From positions 1-36,059 of the forward strand of contig JAISTE010000001.1 of the NCBI GenBank assembly GCA_031272825.1: 36,059 nucleotides of DNA, read 5' to 3'. Source of the stretch: Propionibacteriaceae bacterium (GTDB taxonomy: Bacteria > Actinomycetota > Actinomycetes > Propionibacteriales > Propionibacteriaceae). The position numbers were made by a program, and so were the translations under genes. The notes below the pieces were generated by a model. The model did not search any database. It had not been told where the DNA came from and saw only the letters and a list, made by a program, of their open reading frames with translations. Positions 1-8,648 of this stretch are shown piece by piece; the first letter of the stretch is position 1, and each line of letters opens with the position of its first letter.

Positions 1-126
1 CCCAGACAAGATCCCGCGACTGTGCGCGGGATGACGATGGGTGGGTGCTGGACTTCGCGCACACTCACTCTCACCCACTCTGCCCAGACAAGATCCCGCG
101 ACTGTGCGCGGGATGACGATGGGTGG
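1..126. repeat. Two identical 44-bp direct repeats, each with a hairpin
   Basis: Bases 1-44 and 83-126 are identical and are separated by 38 bp of unrelated sequence. Each copy contains an 8-bp perfect stem (ATCCCGCG at 11-18 pairing with CGCGGGAT at 25-32, loop ACTGTG), followed by GACGATGGGTGG. The same hairpin plan, with different stem bases, recurs at 18981-19020 and 33986-34067. This points to a dispersed REP-like family rather than a local duplication only. A role in transcription termination of an upstream gene outside the window is possible, but no T-tract follows. No gene is seen in 1-249. Confidence 0.85.
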
Positions 127-173
127 AATCAACATATAGTGGTATTTCCTGCTGAAAAAGGTCATATTTTCGC

Positions 174-209
174 GTCAATCGATTGACTTTTTTGGGGCAA
201 ATGTATTAA
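174..209 (+). promoter_or_regulatory. Candidate promoter with 14-bp palindromic operator for the mgtC-ABC operon
   Basis: The segment is AT-rich compared with its surroundings. A perfect palindrome GTCAATCGATTGAC occupies 174-187 and overlaps a good -35 hexamer TTGACT (183-188). A possible -10 TATTAA lies at 204-209, giving a short 15-nt spacer. A repressor bound at the palindrome would block the -35 element. The palindrome does not match the DtxR/IdeR iron box as I know it. The regulator and the exact transcription start are unknown. Confidence 0.5.
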
Positions 210-249
210 CGTCTTTCCAAGACATCGCAGTCAACACGAAGGAGTGCAC

Positions 250-939
250 GTGAGATACGATCCGATGATCATCACTCCCATGCTCGGCATCTGCCTGGCT
301 GCGCTGTTGTCTTTTCTCATCGGATTGGAACGCGAGTTCTTCGCCAAGGCCGCCGGGATGCGCACCTACACGCTGGTGGGCCTGGGATCGGCCGTGTTCA
401 CCGTGGTTTCCAAGTACGGGTTCATCGACGTCGCCTTCTCTGATTACGCGCGCTTCGACGGATCGCGCGTTGCCGCCCAGATCGTAACCGGAATCGGCTT
501 CCTCGGCGCCGGGCTGATCTTCATCCGCAAGACCTCGGTGCACGGCTTGACCACCGCCGCCGGAATCTGGTTCGTTGCCGCCGTCGGCATGGGCTGCGGG
601 GCCGGGCTCTACCTGATCTCGCTGGCCGTTACCGCGCTGTACATGGTCGTCATGTTCGGGCTGCGTCCAATCGCGAAACGGATGCCGCACGCGCACGCGA
701 CCGTGACCGTCGTCAACATCAAGTATCAAGACGGGCGCGGAATCTTGAGAACCATCATGGAGACCATCTCCGAGCTCGCCCTCAAAGTTTCTGACCTAGA
801 GGTGAAGGACGCCATCACCGACGGCGACACCAAGATCCTCGAAGTCCAGATCCAGCTAGAGGGCCCGACCGGGTCGATCGACGACGTCGCCGACCAACTC
901 ACCAATATCTGCGGGGTCTACGCCATTACCTGCAGCTGA
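250..939 (+). CDS. MgtC/SapB family membrane protein
   Basis: This is a 229-residue integral membrane protein of the MgtC/SapB family. The N-terminal half has several hydrophobic helices and the family signature around FLIGLEREFFAKAAGMRTY, followed by a glycine-rich segment with FLGAGLIF. The C-terminal ~80 residues (from about residue 140) are soluble and look like the ACT-like domain of the longer family members. I start at GTG 250 because AAGGAG (239-244) sits 5 nt upstream; the in-frame GTG at 244 overlaps that Shine-Dalgarno and is unlikely. In Salmonella and mycobacteria, MgtC proteins support growth at low magnesium and survival in macrophages; that role is family knowledge, not shown here. 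The 41-nt gap to the downstream lipoprotein gene holds no terminator, so co-transcription with the ABC importer is likely. Confidence 0.9.
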   Translation: MRYDPMIITPMLGICLAALLSFLIGLEREFFAKAAGMRTYTLVGLGSAVFTVVSKYGFIDVAFSDYARFDGSRVAAQIVTGIGFLGAGLIFIRKTSVHGLTTAAGIWFVAAVGMGCGAGLYLISLAVTALYMVVMFGLRPIAKRMPHAHATVTVVNIKYQDGRGILRTIMETISELALKVSDLEVKDAITDGDTKILEVQIQLEGPTGSIDDVADQLTNICGVYAITCS

Positions 940-980
940 CACAACTGAATACCCATCACACCTAGTAGAAGGAAATCGCA

Positions 981-2066
981 ATGAAGCGAATCGCAATATG
1001 CGCGGCAGCAACCGCCTTGGCTCTGACCTTTTCGGCCTGCTCAAGCTCGTCCGACACCATCAAAGACGCCGACGGCAACGAGGTCGCCAAGGAGCTGACG
1101 ATCTATACCGCCATGAGCGAAGACGAGCTGCCCACCTACTTCGGCGGTTTCGAGAAGGCCACCGGCATCAAGGTCAACTACGTGCGCCTCTCTGCGGGCG
1201 AAATGGTGACCAGGATCGAGGGCGAAAAGGAGAACCCGCAGGCGACCTTGGCCTACGCCGGTGCCTCCGACGCCTACATCCAGATGGCCGCCGAGGGCCT
1301 GCTTTCCAAGTACGCCTCGCCTGAGCTGGCTAATATTCCCGACCAGTACAAGGATCCCGACGGCTACTGGAACCCGATCTACGTCGGCGCGATCTCCTTC
1401 GCCTGCAACAAGGACTGGTTCGACAAGCACACCGACGTCGCCATCCCGCAATCCTGGGATGACCTGACCAACCCCGGGCTGAAGGGCATGGTCGGCATGG
1501 CCCACCCGTCGACCGCCGGAACCTCCTACACCGTGCTGGCCACGATCATGCAGCTCAAGGGCGGTAAGAACATCGACGACGCCGACACCTGGGCGTACCT
1601 GAAGAAGCTCAACGAGAACGTCCCGCAGTACTCCAAGGCCGGTTCGGCCCCCGCACAGGACGCCGCCATGGGCGAGGCCGCCGTCGGCATCACCTTCGCC
1701 CATGACGCCCTCAAGATCAAGGCCAAGGGCTACCCGCTGGAGGTCACCTTCCCGAACGACGGCACCGGTGACGAACTCGGCGCGGTCGCCCTGCTGAACA
1801 ACCCCAACGCCTCCGAAGCCGACATCGCCGCCGGCAAGAAGTTCATCGACTACATGCTCTCCAAGGAAGGCCAGGAGCTCTACATCGACTCCGCCTCTTA
1901 CCGTGTGCCCGTGAACACCCAGGCCAAGGTTGCCGACGGGCTGGTCACCTTGGATCAGCTCAAGATCATCGACTACGACGCCAAGTGGGCGGCCCAGACC
2001 AAGAAAGAGCTGGTGGCCAAGTTCCAAGAAATCGTGGACAACGGCCAAAACGTCAAGACTTCGTAG
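981..2066 (+). CDS. ABC transporter substrate-binding lipoprotein, AfuA/FbpA superfamily (substrate uncertain, possibly sugar phosphate)
   Basis: A 361-residue extracellular binding protein with a lipoprotein signal peptide: charged MKR start, hydrophobic stretch, lipobox ending at Cys20, then a serine-rich linker. AGAAGGAA precedes the ATG. The fold class is that of type 2 binding proteins usually labelled iron(III)-binding. However, the tandem tyrosines used by FbpA to bind Fe(III) are not seen at the expected place; the segment there reads GITFAHDALKIKAKGYP. A HPSTAGTSYT motif (175-184), and His241, Asp242 and Glu265 spaced as I recall for the sugar-phosphate contacts of AfuA (H205, D206, E229), suggest a phosphorylated ligand. 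The permease and ATPase genes follow directly. Alternatives are iron or aminoethylphosphonate. Family assignment is firm; the substrate is inference. Confidence 0.88.
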   Translation: MKRIAICAAATALALTFSACSSSSDTIKDADGNEVAKELTIYTAMSEDELPTYFGGFEKATGIKVNYVRLSAGEMVTRIEGEKENPQATLAYAGASDAYIQMAAEGLLSKYASPELANIPDQYKDPDGYWNPIYVGAISFACNKDWFDKHTDVAIPQSWDDLTNPGLKGMVGMAHPSTAGTSYTVLATIMQLKGGKNIDDADTWAYLKKLNENVPQYSKAGSAPAQDAAMGEAAVGITFAHDALKIKAKGYPLEVTFPNDGTGDELGAVALLNNPNASEADIAAGKKFIDYMLSKEGQELYIDSASYRVPVNTQAKVADGLVTLDQLKIIDYDAKWAAQTKKELVAKFQEIVDNGQNVKTS

Positions 2067-2076
2067 TTCCTTCGCT

Positions 2077-2110
2077 GGCCCCTCCCGAAATGCTGCGAAC
2101 GGGAGGGGCC
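2077..2110 (+). other. Intercistronic hairpin between binding-protein and permease genes
   Basis: A perfect 11-bp inverted repeat (GGCCCCTCCCG at 2077-2087, CGGGAGGGGCC at 2100-2110, 12-nt loop) starts 10 nt after the binding-protein stop codon. It ends 21 nt before the permease start. No T-run follows, so it is unlikely to be a full intrinsic terminator. Such hairpins commonly protect the upstream message from 3' exonucleases or cause partial termination, giving excess binding protein over permease. Confidence 0.75.
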
Positions 2111-2131
2111 CCTAACAGAAAGTAGGTGCCA

Positions 2132-3898
2132 ATGACCGCCACCGCGCTGCCCGCGGCAGACCCACCCAAGCTCAAGATGAAACAGGGCAACAACCTGGCC
2201 ATGCTGATCCGCCAACCGGTGCTGCTCGTCACCATCTTGCTGGTCTTCGCCGTGTTGTTCATCTTCGTGGTCTTGCCGATGATCACCGTCTTCCAACTGT
2301 CCTTTACGACGGAAGAAGGCGGGTTCTCCATCCAACCCCTGATCGACATCCTCACCTCCGACAAGGGCGGATACCCCAGCTACCGGGCCACCTTCTGGAA
2401 CTCGATGTTGCTGGGCGTGATCGTCGCCATCTGCGCGACGGCCGTCGGCTACCTCTTCGCATTCGCCACTACCCGCACCGAGATGCGCGGCAAGCGCTTC
2501 TTCGACCTGGTCGCGACGCTCCCGATCATCTCCCCGCCCTTCGTGCTCTCGCTGTCCATCATCTTTCTGTTCGGCAAGCAGGGCATGATCACCAACGGCA
2601 TGTTCGGCATCGACGACTTCGAGGTCAAGGGCCTAGGCGGCCTGGTGCTCGTCCAATCGCTGTCCTTCTTCCCCGTCGCGTATCTGACCTTGCGCGGCAT
2701 CTTGGAATCCATCGACGACTCGGTCGAGGACGCCGCCTTCTCGATGGGTGCCTCCCGCGGGCACATCTTCAGAACCGTAACCCTGCCGCTGTCCTTGCCG
2801 GGCATCATCTCGGCGGTGCTGCTGGTGTTCATCCAATCCCTGGAAGACTTCTCCAACCCCGCGGTGATCGGCGGCGGCTACTCGACGCTGGCCGTCGAGG
2901 CGTACCGGGTGATCACGGGCATGAACGACACGATCACCGGCGGAATGCTGGCGATCATCTTGCTGCTGCCCACCGTCGCCGCCTATCTGTTCCAGAAGTA
3001 CTGGCTGCGCAAGAAATCCTTCGTAACCGTCTCCGGCAAGCCCACCCAGGTGCGCCGCAAGCTGCACGAAAAGCACATCGTCTACCCGCTGTTCGCCGCC
3101 TGCGCGATCGTCACCGCCCTCGTGTTCATGTTCTACGGCACGGTGCTGTTCGGCGCGTTCGTCAAGGTCTGGGGCATCAACTACGAGTTCACGCTGGAGC
3201 ACTTCGCCTACGTGTTCACCCTCGGTGCCGACGCCTTGCTCAACTCGGTGGAACTGGCCGCCATCTCCGCGCCCATCGGCGGCGTGCTCGGCATGGTCAT
3301 TGCCTACCTGACCGTCCGGCAGCGCTTCCCCGGGCGCAAGCTCATGGCGATCTCCTCCATGCTCACCTTCGCGATCCCCGGCATCGTCGCCTCCATCGGC
3401 TTCATGTACACCTTCAACCACCAGCCGCTGCTGCTCCAGGGCACGGCGATCATCTTGGTGGCGATGTTCACCTTCAGAAACATCCCGGTGGCCATCGAAT
3501 CGGGCACGACAACCTTGCTGTCCATCGACCCGTGCATCGAAGAGGCCTCGACCATCTCGGGAGCGGACACCGGCTACACCTTCCGCCGGGTGATCCTGCC
3601 CATGCGGCGCAACGCCTTCTTCTCCGGGCTGGTCTACTCGTTCGTCAGGGCCATGACCGCCGTCTCGGCGATCATCTTCCTGATCTCGCCGAAGTGGTCG
3701 TTGGCCACGTCGAAGGTGTTCGCCCTGTTCGAATCTTCCAAGTTCTCCGAGGCGGCCGCTTTCGTGATGGTACTCATCGTCATCATCTTCATCGCCATCG
3801 GCGTAATCCAAACCATCGTCAACATCTTGCTCAAGCCCAAGGCCAAAGCGCCCGAGGCAGCCGAAATCAAACTAGCCCTATCGGAAGGAGAGAAATGA
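2132..3898 (+). CDS. ABC transporter permease, fused double MetI-like domain (AfuB/FbpB type)
   Basis: A 588-residue inner-membrane permease with two tandem copies of the binding-protein-dependent transport domain, so one chain forms the whole channel. The first half spans roughly residues 25-290 and the second about 315-570. Each has a cytoplasmic EAA-type loop that docks on the ATPase: near residue 200 (EDAAFSMGASRGHIF) and near residue 470 (EEASTISGADTGYTF). I start at ATG 2132, preceded by AGTAGG with 5-nt spacing; an in-frame GTG at 2126 overlaps that site. Its stop codon overlaps the ATPase start by 4 nt (ATGA at 3895-3898), implying translational coupling. Fused permeases of this length are typical of the iron/sugar-phosphate/phosphonate group of importers. 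Confidence 0.92.
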   Translation: MTATALPAADPPKLKMKQGNNLAMLIRQPVLLVTILLVFAVLFIFVVLPMITVFQLSFTTEEGGFSIQPLIDILTSDKGGYPSYRATFWNSMLLGVIVAICATAVGYLFAFATTRTEMRGKRFFDLVATLPIISPPFVLSLSIIFLFGKQGMITNGMFGIDDFEVKGLGGLVLVQSLSFFPVAYLTLRGILESIDDSVEDAAFSMGASRGHIFRTVTLPLSLPGIISAVLLVFIQSLEDFSNPAVIGGGYSTLAVEAYRVITGMNDTITGGMLAIILLLPTVAAYLFQKYWLRKKSFVTVSGKPTQVRRKLHEKHIVYPLFAACAIVTALVFMFYGTVLFGAFVKVWGINYEFTLEHFAYVFTLGADALLNSVELAAISAPIGGVLGMVIAYLTVRQRFPGRKLMAISSMLTFAIPGIVASIGFMYTFNHQPLLLQGTAIILVAMFTFRNIPVAIESGTTTLLSIDPCIEEASTISGADTGYTFRRVILPMRRNAFFSGLVYSFVRAMTAVSAIIFLISPKWSLATSKVFALFESSKFSEAAAFVMVLIVIIFIAIGVIQTIVNILLKPKAKAPEAAEIKLALSEGEK

Positions 3899-5025
3899 GC
3901 ACCGAAACCCAGGATCTGCGGGCCTTCTCCGGCCAGTCGTCCTCAGTCGTCCTCGACCAGATCACCAAGGTGTTCCCGACCCCCGAGGGGATGGGGGAGA
4001 CCACGGCGGTCAACCACATCGACCTAGAGATCGCCGACGGCGAGATGGTCACCTTGCTCGGCCCCTCAGGGTGCGGAAAGACGACGACCCTGCGCATGAT
4101 CGCCGGCTTCGAGTACCCCTCCTCGGGCTCGATCATGATCGGGGATCGCGACGTCGCCAACGTGCCGCCGAACAAGCGCGGCATCTCCATGGTCTTCCAG
4201 TCCTACGCTCTGTTCCCGCACCTATCGATCTGGGAGAACGTCGCCTACGGGCTGAAGGTCAAGAAGCTGCCCAAGGAAGAGATGATCGCCCGCACCGGCA
4301 AGATCATGAAGCTCATGGCCTTGGATGGCTACGAGAAACGCTTCCCCAACCAGCTCTCGGGCGGGCAGCAGCAGCGCGTGGCGCTGGCCAGGGCCGTCGT
4401 CATCGAGCCGTCCGTGCTGCTGTTCGATGAGCCGCTGTCTAACCTCGACGCCAAGCTGCGCGAGCGGATGCGCGACGAGTTGCGCGCCCTCCAAAAGCGC
4501 CTGGGCATCACCTCGCTGTACGTCACCCACGACCAGGCCGAGGCGATGGCCATCTCCGACCGGGTCGTCATCATGAAGGACGGCAACCTCATGCAGGTCG
4601 GAACCCCGCAGGAGATCTACGAGTACCCGACCAGCAAGTTCGTCGCCAATTTCATCGGCAAGGCCAACTTCATCGACGGGCAGATGCTCGGCAAGGACTC
4701 CGATGGGACGGCCCACGTCACCGTCGGCGGGCGCTCGCTGTCCCTTGCCAACCCCGGCGGGATCGAGGTGGCGGTGGGGCAGCCGTGTGCGCTGGCCTTC
4801 AGGCCCGAATCGGTCAAGCTCGACGACCCGGGGCTGGACGGCATCCCAGGCAAGGTCACCCGGGTCACGTACTTTGGCGACAAGATCGAGTACGAGGCCG
4901 CCTACGGCGAGCACACTGTCGTCATCGAGGTCTACAACCCGCAGCTGGCCAAGCACTACCGCGAAGGCGACGAGGTCACCATGATCCTCGACCTGGCCAC
5001 CGTACGGCTCCTGCAACAGGACTAG
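3895..5025 (+). CDS. ABC transporter ATP-binding protein (AfuC/FbpC/PotA type)
   Basis: A 376-residue ATPase that powers the adjacent permease. It shows Walker A GPSGCGKTT (about residues 55-63), Q-loop MVFQSYALFP, the signature LSGGQQQR (near 155), Walker B VLLFDEP with D-loop SNLDA (near 175-185), and the H-loop VTHDQAEA (near 210). The C-terminal ~90 residues form a TOBE-type regulatory domain, as in CUT1/Fe/spermidine ATPases. GAAGGAG precedes the ATG, which overlaps the permease stop. This is the last gene of the operon; only weak small hairpins follow (for example GCACC/GGTGC near 5055-5067), so no strong terminator was identified. Confidence 0.93.
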   Translation: MSTETQDLRAFSGQSSSVVLDQITKVFPTPEGMGETTAVNHIDLEIADGEMVTLLGPSGCGKTTTLRMIAGFEYPSSGSIMIGDRDVANVPPNKRGISMVFQSYALFPHLSIWENVAYGLKVKKLPKEEMIARTGKIMKLMALDGYEKRFPNQLSGGQQQRVALARAVVIEPSVLLFDEPLSNLDAKLRERMRDELRALQKRLGITSLYVTHDQAEAMAISDRVVIMKDGNLMQVGTPQEIYEYPTSKFVANFIGKANFIDGQMLGKDSDGTAHVTVGGRSLSLANPGGIEVAVGQPCALAFRPESVKLDDPGLDGIPGKVTRVTYFGDKIEYEAAYGEHTVVIEVYNPQLAKHYREGDEVTMILDLATVRLLQQD

Positions 5026-5119
5026 CCTTCCAAAGACGTCATCACCTTCCTATCGCACCGTGGGTGCCAACCGCCTTGGCCCATTTCGTCTCAGCATCTG
5101 GACGGATATCTCAATCCGG

Positions 5120-5147
5120 TTGACACCCACGCCCGACAAGGTAAAAG
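5120..5147 (+). promoter_or_regulatory. Promoter of the ilv leader/ilvBNC operon
   Basis: A consensus -35 TTGACA (5120-5125) is followed after 16 nt by TAAAAG (5142-5147), a 4/6 match to the -10 consensus. Transcription would start about 7-8 nt further on, at or next to the ATG of the leader peptide at 5156, making the leader transcript effectively leaderless. A small inverted repeat CGGAT/ATCCG (5103-5118) directly abuts the -35. The stretch 5026-5119 otherwise shows no gene. Confidence 0.65.
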
Positions 5148-5155
5148 ATGCACAC

Positions 5156-5197
5156 ATGCGTTCATTCGTTCTGGTACTTAGAAAGCGTGCCGACTGA
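5156..5197 (+). CDS. ilvB operon leader peptide (attenuation peptide)
   Basis: A 13-codon open frame encodes MRSFVLVLRKRAD followed by TGA. It contains the run Val-Leu-Val-Leu, amino acids made by or from the downstream pathway, and closely resembles the ilvB leader peptides I recall from Streptomyces (ILVL followed by a basic segment). Ribosome stalling at the Val/Leu codons when charged tRNA is short would change folding of the downstream RNA. The last codons (AGCGTGCCG, 5184-5192) are the left arm of the next hairpin, tying translation to RNA structure. There is no good Shine-Dalgarno at normal spacing, consistent with leaderless translation from 5156. An alternative ATG at 5148 gives a different frame without this composition. 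Confidence 0.85.
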   Translation: MRSFVLVLRKRAD

Positions 5198-5251
5198 CAG
5201 ACAGTCACACACGGCACGCTCCCTCGCCTGCGCAAGCAGCGGGGGTTTTTT
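5184..5251 (+). terminator. Transcription attenuator of ilvBNC (pause stem plus intrinsic terminator)
   Basis: Two structures follow the leader peptide. First, a 9-bp perfect stem AGCGTGCCG (5184-5192) with CGGCACGCT (5212-5220), whose loop contains a further GACTG/CAGTC pairing (5192-5196 with 5202-5206). Second, a GC-rich hairpin at 5221-5245 (CTGC-GCAA-GCAG core extended by CCCTCG pairing with CGGGGG around one bulge), followed by TTTTTT (5246-5251). The second is a classic intrinsic terminator located 54 nt before ilvB. Stalling in the leader peptide would disturb the first stem and allow an alternative fold that lets polymerase continue. The exact antiterminator pairing was not computed. 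Confidence 0.82.
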
Positions 5252-5305
5252 ATTGGCCAAGCACCGGAATATAGAGTGAAAGACACGACAATCAAGGAGG
5301 AGAAG

Positions 5306-7035
5306 ATGCCCGATAAGGAGCTCCTTACCGGAGCGCAAGCGATAGTGAGGTCGCTAGAAGATCTCGGCGTCGAGGTCGTCTTCGGCATCCCGGGCGGGGG
5401 AATCCTGCCCACCTACGACCCCCTGTACAACTCGAAGCTGCGCCACATCCTGATGCGCCACGAGCAAGGGGCCGGACACGCAGCCGAAGGATACGCCGAC
5501 GCCACCGGAAAGGTTGGGGTGTGCATCGCCACCTCCGGCCCGGGGGCTACCAACCTGGTCACCGCAATCGGCGACGCCTATATGGATTCGGTGCCGCTGC
5601 TGGCGATCACCGGACAGGTCGCCTCGACGGCCATCGGCACCGACGCCTTCCAAGAGGCCGACATCCGGGGCATCACCTTCCCGATCGTCAAACACTCCTA
5701 CCTGGTCAAGCGCACCGAGGACATCCCGTGGGCCATCGCCGCCGCCTATGTGATCGCCAAGAGCGGACGACCCGGCCCGGTGCTGGTCGACATCACCAAG
5801 GACGCCCAGAACGGCACCGCGCCCTACGTCTTCCCCGAAAAAGTCGTGCTGCCCGGCTACAAGCCGACCGTCAAGCCCAATATCCGGCAGATCAAGCAGG
5901 CCGCCGACCTGATCGCGGCAGCCGAGCGTCCGGTGCTCTACGTCGGCGGCGGGGTCGTCAAGTCCCGCGCCTACGAGGAGCTGGCCAAGCTCGTCGAAGC
6001 AACCGGCGCCCCGGTCGTCACCACGCTGCCCGCGCGCGGATCCTTCCCCTCCGACCACCCGCTCAACTACGGGATGCCCGGGATGCACGGCTCGGTCGCG
6101 GCGGTGGGAGCCCTGCAGCGCTCCGACCTGATCGTCGCACTGGGAACGCGCTTCGACGACCGCGTCACCGGAAAGCTCGATTCTTTCGCGCCCCACGCGA
6201 AGATCATCCACGCCGACATCGACCCGGCGGAAATCTCCAAGAACCGCTACGCCGACGTCCCGATCGTCGGCGACGTCAAACTCTCGATGGAAAAGCTTGT
6301 CGAGTTCCTGCCCGGAACCCGCGATCTATCGGGTTGGGTGCGCTACCTCGACGGCCTGCGCTCGCGCTACGGCAACCCCAACCCCGAACCGGTCAGGGAC
6401 GGCGAGCTGATGCCGGACTACATCATCAAGCGCATCGGCGAACTGGCCGGGCCGGACGCGTTCTTCACCACGGGCGTCGGGCAGCACCAAATGTGGGCCG
6501 CCCAATACCTGCCGTTCAAGGAAGCCGGCCGCTGGGCCACCTCCGGCGGGGCGGGCACGATGGGCTTTTGTGTCCCGGCCGCCACCGGCGCGAAGGTCGG
6601 CAGGCCCGACCTGCAGGTGTGGGGGATCGACGGCGACGGCTCGTTCCAGATGACCAACCAAGAGCTCGTCACCTGCGCGCTCAACGACATACCGATCAAG
6701 ATCGCCGTCATCAACAACCAGGTGCTCGGCATGGTTCGGCAGTGGCAAACCCTGTTCTACGGGGAGCGCTACTCCAACACCCACCTGCATTCCACCCGCA
6801 TCCCCGACTTCGTCAAGCTCGCCGAGGCGATGGGGTGCGTGGGGCTGCGCGCCGAGAAGCTCGATCAGGTCGACGACGTCATCAAGCAGGCCATCGAGAT
6901 CAACGACCGGCCCGTCGTCATCGACTTCGTCGTCGGCAAGGACGCGATGGTCTGGCCCATGGTCGAGGCCGGAACCTCCAACGACGACATCATGATCGCC
7001 AGGAACCTGGCCCCCGAATGGGAGGAGATGCCCCT

Positions 7036-7039
<4 letters not shown>
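5306..7039 (+). CDS. ilvB: Acetolactate synthase large subunit
   Basis: A 577-residue thiamine-diphosphate enzyme that condenses two pyruvates to acetolactate, or pyruvate with 2-oxobutyrate, the first committed step to valine, leucine and isoleucine. The N-terminal pyrimidine-binding domain shows GIPGGGILP and the catalytic glutamate in [14 protein letters not shown] (Glu53). The central domain follows, then the C-terminal diphosphate-binding motif [12 protein letters not shown] with the Mg-binding Asp and Asn. The start ATG 5306 has a perfect AAGGAGG (5294-5300) 5 nt upstream; an earlier in-frame start near 5276 would lie in the attenuator spacer and is rejected. The stop overlaps the ilvN start by 4 nt (ATGA). 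Expression is expected to be controlled by the upstream attenuator. Confidence 0.97.
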
Positions 7040-8557
<1,518 letters not shown>

Positions 8558-8584
8558 GTGCTAGGCGGCCCCTAGTCCAACCCT

Positions 8585-8629
8585 GAAAACGCCTCTTCTC
8601 GTGCAAGACAAACGGGAAGAGGCGTTTTC
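8585..8629 (+). terminator. Intrinsic terminator after ilvC
   Basis: A perfect 14-bp inverted repeat, GAAAACGCCTCTTC (8585-8598) and GAAGAGGCGTTTTC (8616-8629), is extendable by two more pairs next to the loop. The A-run on the left and T-run on the right make it a likely bidirectional terminator. It ends the ilvBNC transcript 20 nt before the next gene. Confidence 0.88.
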
Positions 8630-8648
8630 CGTGTGGGAGGATTAGCCA

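Noticed and set aside
1..126. A 44-bp repeat / 38-bp spacer / 44-bp repeat that resembles a minimal CRISPR
   Set aside because: Only two repeats, no cas genes, and each repeat is a hairpin related to other dispersed elements in the window.
174..187. The promoter palindrome as a DtxR/IdeR iron box
   Set aside because: It does not fit the TTAGGTTAG-type half-sites of that box.
1041..2048. A 335-codon minus-strand frame opposite the binding protein
   Set aside because: Antisense shadow of a gene with a clear lipoprotein signal and family motifs.
2633..3811. A 392-codon minus-strand frame opposite the permease
   Set aside because: Extremely Asp/Gly/His/Arg-rich antisense translation of a membrane protein; no domain and no ribosome-binding site.
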